Made by a program: the position numbers and the translations under genes. Shown here piece by piece: positions 60,267 to 64,000 of a stretch of DNA of 64,000 nucleotides; position 1 is the first letter of the stretch, and every line of letters begins with the position of its first letter. The stretch lies in the NCBI GenBank assembly GCA_023439305.1, contig JAEXOO010000040.1:1-64000 (forward strand), read 5' to 3'. The DNA is from Pseudomonadota bacterium (GTDB lineage Bacteria > Pseudomonadota > Gammaproteobacteria > Burkholderiales > Burkholderiaceae_B). The notes under the pieces were generated by a model. It did not search any database. It was not told where the DNA came from and saw only the letters and a program-made list of their open reading frames with translations.

Positions 60267-62975
60267 ATGTCCTCAACTCAAGACAATAGTTCGGCGCAGG
60301 TCAATCAAGACCAAGCCTTGGAAACAAAAGAGTGGCTCGAAGCCCTGGAAGCCGTTGTGGACCGCGAAGGTCCTGCACGCGCACACGACCTGATCGAGAA
60401 GCTGATTGACCTGGCGCGCCGCTCGGGCGCCCACATCCCGTTCTCGCCCAATACGGCCTACGTCAATACCATCCCCTCCGGCCTGGAGCCTCCGCACCCC
60501 GGCAACCTGGAGCTGGAAGAGCGCATCCGCTCCTACATCCGCTGGAACGCCATGGCCATGGTCGTGCGCGCCAACCGCGAATCGCCTCCAGACGGCGGCT
60601 CGGTGGGTGGCCACATCGCCTCCTTTGCCTCGCTGGCTACCATGATCGGCTGCGGCCAGAACCACTTCTGGCACGCTGAATCCGAAGATCACGGCGGCGA
60701 CATGGTGTTTTTCCAGGGCCACTCGTCGCCCGGCATGTACGCCCGCGCCTTCATGGAAGGCCGCATCTCCGAAGACCAACTGAACAACTTCCGCCAGGAA
60801 GTGGACGGCAAGGGCTTGCCCTCCTACCCGCATCCCAAGCTGATGCCTGAATTCTGGCAGTTCCCGACCGTTTCCATGGGTCTGGGACCACTGATGGCCA
60901 TCTACCAGGCTCGCTTCCTGAAGTACCTGCACGCTCGCGGCATTGCCGACACCAGCAACCGCAAGGTCTGGGTGTTCCTGGGCGACGGTGAAATGGACGA
61001 ACCCGAGTCCCTGGGCGCCATCGGCCTGGCCGCACGCGAAAAACTGGACAACCTGATCTTCATCGTCAACTGCAACCTGCAGCGCCTGGACGGCCCTGTG
61101 CGCGGCAACGGCAAGATCATCCAGGAACTGGAAGGCACCTTCCGTGGCGCCGGCTGGAACGTGATCAAGCTGATCTGGGGCGGTTACTGGGATCCATTGC
61201 TCGCCCGCGACAAGGAAGGCATCCTGCGCCGTGTCATGGAAGAAACCGTGGACGGCGAATACCAGGCCTACAAGGCCAACGACGGCGCCTACGTGCGTGA
61301 GCACTTCTTCGGCAAGCACCCCAAGCTGCTGGAAATGGTCAGCCGCATGAGCGACGATGACATCTGGCGCCTGAACCGCGGCGGCCACGATCCTCACAAG
61401 GTGTATGCGGCGTTCGACTCCGCCACCAAGCACGAGGGTCAGCCTACCGTCATTCTGGCCAAGACCATCAAGGGCTACGGCATGGGCCACGTCGGCCAAG
61501 CCAAGAACCCATCGCACCAGCAAAAGAGCCTGGATCTGGACGCCGTGCGCGAATTCCGCGACCGCTTCAACATCCCCGTGCCCGACGACAAGCTGGACGA
61601 ACTGCCGTACTTCAAGCCAGCCGAAGACTCGCCTGAAATGCAGTACCTGCACACCCGCCGCAAGGCGCTGGGCGGCTACCTGCCCAAGCGTCGCACCAAG
61701 GCTGACGAACAGCTGACCGTGCCTGCGCTGGAAGCCTTCAAGCCCATGCTGGAAGCCACCGCCGAAGGCCGCGAAATCTCCACCACTCAGGCATTCGTGC
61801 GTTTCCTGAATACGCTGCTGCGCGACAAGCAGGTCGGTCCGCGCGCCGTGCCTATCCTGGCTGACGAATCCCGCACCTTCGGTATGGAAGGCCTGTTCCG
61901 CCAGATCGGGATCTACGCGCCGGAAGGCCAGAAGTACACTCCGGTCGATAAAGACCAGGTCATGTACTACCGCGAGACGGAAAACGGCCAGTTGCTGCAG
62001 GAAGGCATCAACGAGCAGGGCGCATTCAGCTCCTGGATCGCTGCGGCCACGTCCTACTCGAACAACAACCGCATCATGATTCCGTTCTTCATCTACTACT
62101 CGATGTTCGGGTTCCAGCGCTTCGGCGATCTGGCCTGGGCAGCGGGCGACATGAAGGCACGCGGTTTCGTGCTGGGCGGCACCGCCGGCCGCACCACGCT
62201 GAACGGTGAAGGCCTGCAACACGAAGACGGCCATAGCCATATCCAGTCTTCGCTGATCCCCAATTGCGTGTCCTACGACCCCACCTTCGCTCACGAAGTG
62301 GCTGTCATCATGCAAAATGGCCTGAAGCGCATGGTCGAAGACCAGGAAGACGTGTACTACTACGTCACCCTGATGAACGAAAACTACGCTCAGCCCGGTC
62401 TGGTCGAAGGCGACGTGGACGGCATCCTGCGCGGCATGTACAAGTTCAAGTCGGTCGGCGAAGGCAGCAAGCTGCGCGTCCAACTGATGGGCTCGGGCAC
62501 GATTCTGCGCGAAGTCATCGCCGCACAGGAACTGCTGGAAAAAGACTGGGGCATCGGCTCCGACGTCTGGAGCGTCACCAGCTTCACCGAACTGCGCCGC
62601 GACGGCCTGGATTGCGAGCGCACCGCGTTGCTCAATCCCGAAGGCAAGGACCTGCCGGTTCCTTACGTCACCTCCAAGCTGCAAGGCACCGACGGCCCCA
62701 TCGTGGTCTCTACCGACTACATCAAGGCCTTTGGCGACCAGATCCGTCCGTTCGTTCCCAAGGATCGTACGTTCAAGGTTCTGGGCACCGACGGCTTCGG
62801 TCGCTCCGACTTCCGTTCCAAGCTGCGCGAGCACTTCGAGGTCAATCGTCATTTCGTGGTTCTGGCTGCGCTGCGCGCCCTGGCTGAAGAAGGCAAAATC
62901 CCCTTCAGCAAGGCATCCGAAGCGATCGCCAAGTACGGCATCAATCCTGCCAAGGCCAACCCGCACCACGCATAA
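60267..62975 (+). CDS. aceE: pyruvate dehydrogenase E1 component, homodimeric
   Basis: 902 residues from the ATG at 60267, usual for homodimeric E1. ThDP-binding GDGEMDEPESLGAIGLAAREKLDNLIFIVNCNLQRLDGPVRGNG and the large AceE-specific blocks (GHIASFASLATMIGCGQNHFW, LPSYPHPKLMPEFWQFPTVSMGLG) are clear. It decarboxylates pyruvate and acetylates the lipoyl arm of E2, encoded 11 bp downstream. It feeds acetyl-CoA to the citrate cycle. Confidence 0.98.
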   Translation: MSSTQDNSSAQVNQDQALETKEWLEALEAVVDREGPARAHDLIEKLIDLARRSGAHIPFSPNTAYVNTIPSGLEPPHPGNLELEERIRSYIRWNAMAMVVRANRESPPDGGSVGGHIASFASLATMIGCGQNHFWHAESEDHGGDMVFFQGHSSPGMYARAFMEGRISEDQLNNFRQEVDGKGLPSYPHPKLMPEFWQFPTVSMGLGPLMAIYQARFLKYLHARGIADTSNRKVWVFLGDGEMDEPESLGAIGLAAREKLDNLIFIVNCNLQRLDGPVRGNGKIIQELEGTFRGAGWNVIKLIWGGYWDPLLARDKEGILRRVMEETVDGEYQAYKANDGAYVREHFFGKHPKLLEMVSRMSDDDIWRLNRGGHDPHKVYAAFDSATKHEGQPTVILAKTIKGYGMGHVGQAKNPSHQQKSLDLDAVREFRDRFNIPVPDDKLDELPYFKPAEDSPEMQYLHTRRKALGGYLPKRRTKADEQLTVPALEAFKPMLEATAEGREISTTQAFVRFLNTLLRDKQVGPRAVPILADESRTFGMEGLFRQIGIYAPEGQKYTPVDKDQVMYYRETENGQLLQEGINEQGAFSSWIAAATSYSNNNRIMIPFFIYYSMFGFQRFGDLAWAAGDMKARGFVLGGTAGRTTLNGEGLQHEDGHSHIQSSLIPNCVSYDPTFAHEVAVIMQNGLKRMVEDQEDVYYYVTLMNENYAQPGLVEGDVDGILRGMYKFKSVGEGSKLRVQLMGSGTILREVIAAQELLEKDWGIGSDVWSVTSFTELRRDGLDCERTALLNPEGKDLPVPYVTSKLQGTDGPIVVSTDYIKAFGDQIRPFVPKDRTFKVLGTDGFGRSDFRSKLREHFEVNRHFVVLAALRALAEEGKIPFSKASEAIAKYGINPAKANPHHA

Positions 62976-62986
62976 GGGACTGCACC

Positions 62987-64000
62987 ATGAGCAATATCAT
63001 TCAAGTCAAAATCCCGGACATCGGTGCTGACGACGCGGTCGACGTCATCGAAATCCTGGTCAACGAAGGCGACACCATCGAAGTGGAGCAGAGCCTGATC
63101 ACGGTGGAGTCCGACAAGGCCTCCATGGAGATCCCGTCCTCGCACGCCGGTGTGGTCAAGGCCATCAAGGTCAAGTTGGGCGACAAGGTCAAGGAAGGCA
63201 GCATCGTGCTGGAACTGGAAGCGGCCGACGTCGCCCAGGCCGCCCCTGCCGCCGAACCGGCCGAGGCTGAAGCGCCCAAGGCTGAAGCTGCTGCGGCAGC
63301 GCCAGCCGCTGCCCCTGCTGCGGCCCCGGCCGCCGCCGGCGGCGAGCAGAAAGTCACGGTGCAAGTGCCCGATATCGGCGATGCCCGTGACGTGGACGTG
63401 ATCGAGATCATGGTCAACGTGGGCGACACCGTCGAGGCCGACCAAAGCCTGATCACGGTGGAATCCGACAAGGCCTCCATGGAAGTGCCTTCGTCGCATG
63501 CCGGCGTGGTCACCGCCATCAAGGTCAAGCTGGGCGATAAAGTCAGCCAAGGCAGCGACATCCTGGAACTGACAGTGCAGGGTGCGGCTCCTGCCGCTGC
63601 GCCGGCCAAGCAGGAACAGGCAGCGCCCGCCGCCGCTCCCGCCGCTGCGCCTGCGCCCGCCGCCTCGTCGTCGGTCGTGACGGGTGCCGGCGCACCCGCT
63701 CCGGCCCGCGTTTCCCCGACGGCAGCCTTTGCCGAGGCCGACGTGCCTTTGCGCAATCTGCCCCATGCTTCGCCTAGCGTACGCAAGTTCGCTCGCGAAC
63801 TGGGCGTGGACCTGGGCCGCGTGCACGGTTCGGGTGAAAAAGGTCGCATCACGGCCGATGACGTGCGCATCTTCGTGAAGCAGGCCTTGGCCGGCGGCGC
63901 CGCTCCCGTCACGGCTGCGGGCACCGCTGCCCAGGTGGGCGGTCTGGATGTGCTGGCGTGGCCCAAGGTGGACTTTGCCAAGTTCGGTCCGGTGGAAGCC
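62987..64000 (+). CDS. aceF: pyruvate dehydrogenase E2 (dihydrolipoyl acetyltransferase), partial at window end
   Basis: 338 residues are visible; the frame is open at the edge. Two lipoyl domains (about residues 2-78 and 121-198) each carry ESDKAS with the lipoylated Lys at 44 and 162. They are joined by Ala/Pro linkers, then a peripheral-subunit binding domain at about 258-295 (ASPSVRKFARELGV, GEKGRITADDV). The acetyltransferase domain lies beyond the window. The two lipoyl segments are nearly identical in DNA, so internal recombination is possible. Confidence 0.97.
   Translation, partial: MSNIIQVKIPDIGADDAVDVIEILVNEGDTIEVEQSLITVESDKASMEIPSSHAGVVKAIKVKLGDKVKEGSIVLELEAADVAQAAPAAEPAEAEAPKAEAAAAAPAAAPAAAPAAAGGEQKVTVQVPDIGDARDVDVIEIMVNVGDTVEADQSLITVESDKASMEVPSSHAGVVTAIKVKLGDKVSQGSDILELTVQGAAPAAAPAKQEQAAPAAAPAAAPAPAASSSVVTGAGAPAPARVSPTAAFAEADVPLRNLPHASPSVRKFARELGVDLGRVHGSGEKGRITADDVRIFVKQALAGGAAPVTAAGTAAQVGGLDVLAWPKVDFAKFGPVEA

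Noticed and set aside
60273..62969. 898-codon frame opposite aceE
   Set aside because: Antisense shadow; aceE is certain.
1..64000. CRISPR arrays and intact insertion sequences
   Set aside because: No regularly spaced repeats and no full transposase with terminal repeats were found; only a weak IS5-like peptide in the 61-bp repeat.

Overview
This window reads as a chromosomal segment of a betaproteobacterium, most likely family Alcaligenaceae (Alcaligenes/Achromobacter/Bordetella relatives). The reasons are high GC and codon use, an aceE-aceF locus with a divergent sensor kinase/response regulator-folD-prlC-SCO operon, and many MFS, tripartite-efflux and Rieske-type catabolic genes. Genus is not assignable by eye.

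Region 1 (1 to about 14 kb) is the late part of a contractile-tailed (myovirus-type) prophage, nearly all on the + strand. It holds the tape measure, baseplate proteins (Dit-like, plug, hub, Gp138-type spike, gp25/W-like, J, DUF2612-type), fibre proteins, a fibre-assembly gene, two holin-like proteins, an SLT-type endolysin and an overlapping Rz/Rz1 spanin pair. Its centrepiece is an apparent tail-fibre shufflon. The fibre gene at 8869-9744 is followed by three further silent C-terminal cassettes in alternating orientation. Each of the four C-termini begins at an identical 10-bp crossover-like motif, in the same reading phase, and ends in a near-identical HPRIQI/HPRIHI tail with the stops placed back to back. 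A tyrosine recombinase with Rci-like catalytic motifs lies tail-to-tail with the adjacent assembly gene. Up to four alternative receptor-binding tips could be made.

Region 2 (about 14 to 23.9 kb) is accessory DNA of mixed composition. It carries a GIY-YIG/T5orf172 nuclease bracketed by a duplicated, decayed spanin remnant, an AT-rich SEFIR/TIR-like protein, a two-gene operon behind a perfect LexA-type box (small unknown protein plus SRAP/YedK-type protein), a P4-type integrase, a second deleted integrase copy with a 61-bp direct repeat, two small unknown genes, an OafA-type acyltransferase (possible lysogenic conversion) and a tRNA-Cys(GCA). The tRNA 3' end faces the island, so it is the likely insertion target.

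Region 3 (about 24 to 64 kb) is ordinary chromosome. It has an Orn/Lys/Arg decarboxylase; a LysR/aldolase/MHS-transporter set; a short orphan gene with its own strong promoter and terminator; a PEP-mutase-family protein; a universal stress protein; a thiolase; a spermidine-synthase-like protein; a COG2984-type ABC transporter; an RND efflux operon; pdxJ and a nitroreductase; and a LolA-like/outer-membrane barrel pair. Next comes a LysR-controlled Rieske oxygenase/reductase/TIM-barrel/NCS2-permease cluster that looks like purine-type base catabolism. After it are a CueR-type regulator divergent from a mercuric-reductase-like flavoprotein, the sco-prlC-folD-RR-HK operon on the - strand, and divergent aceE and aceF (the latter cut by the window end).
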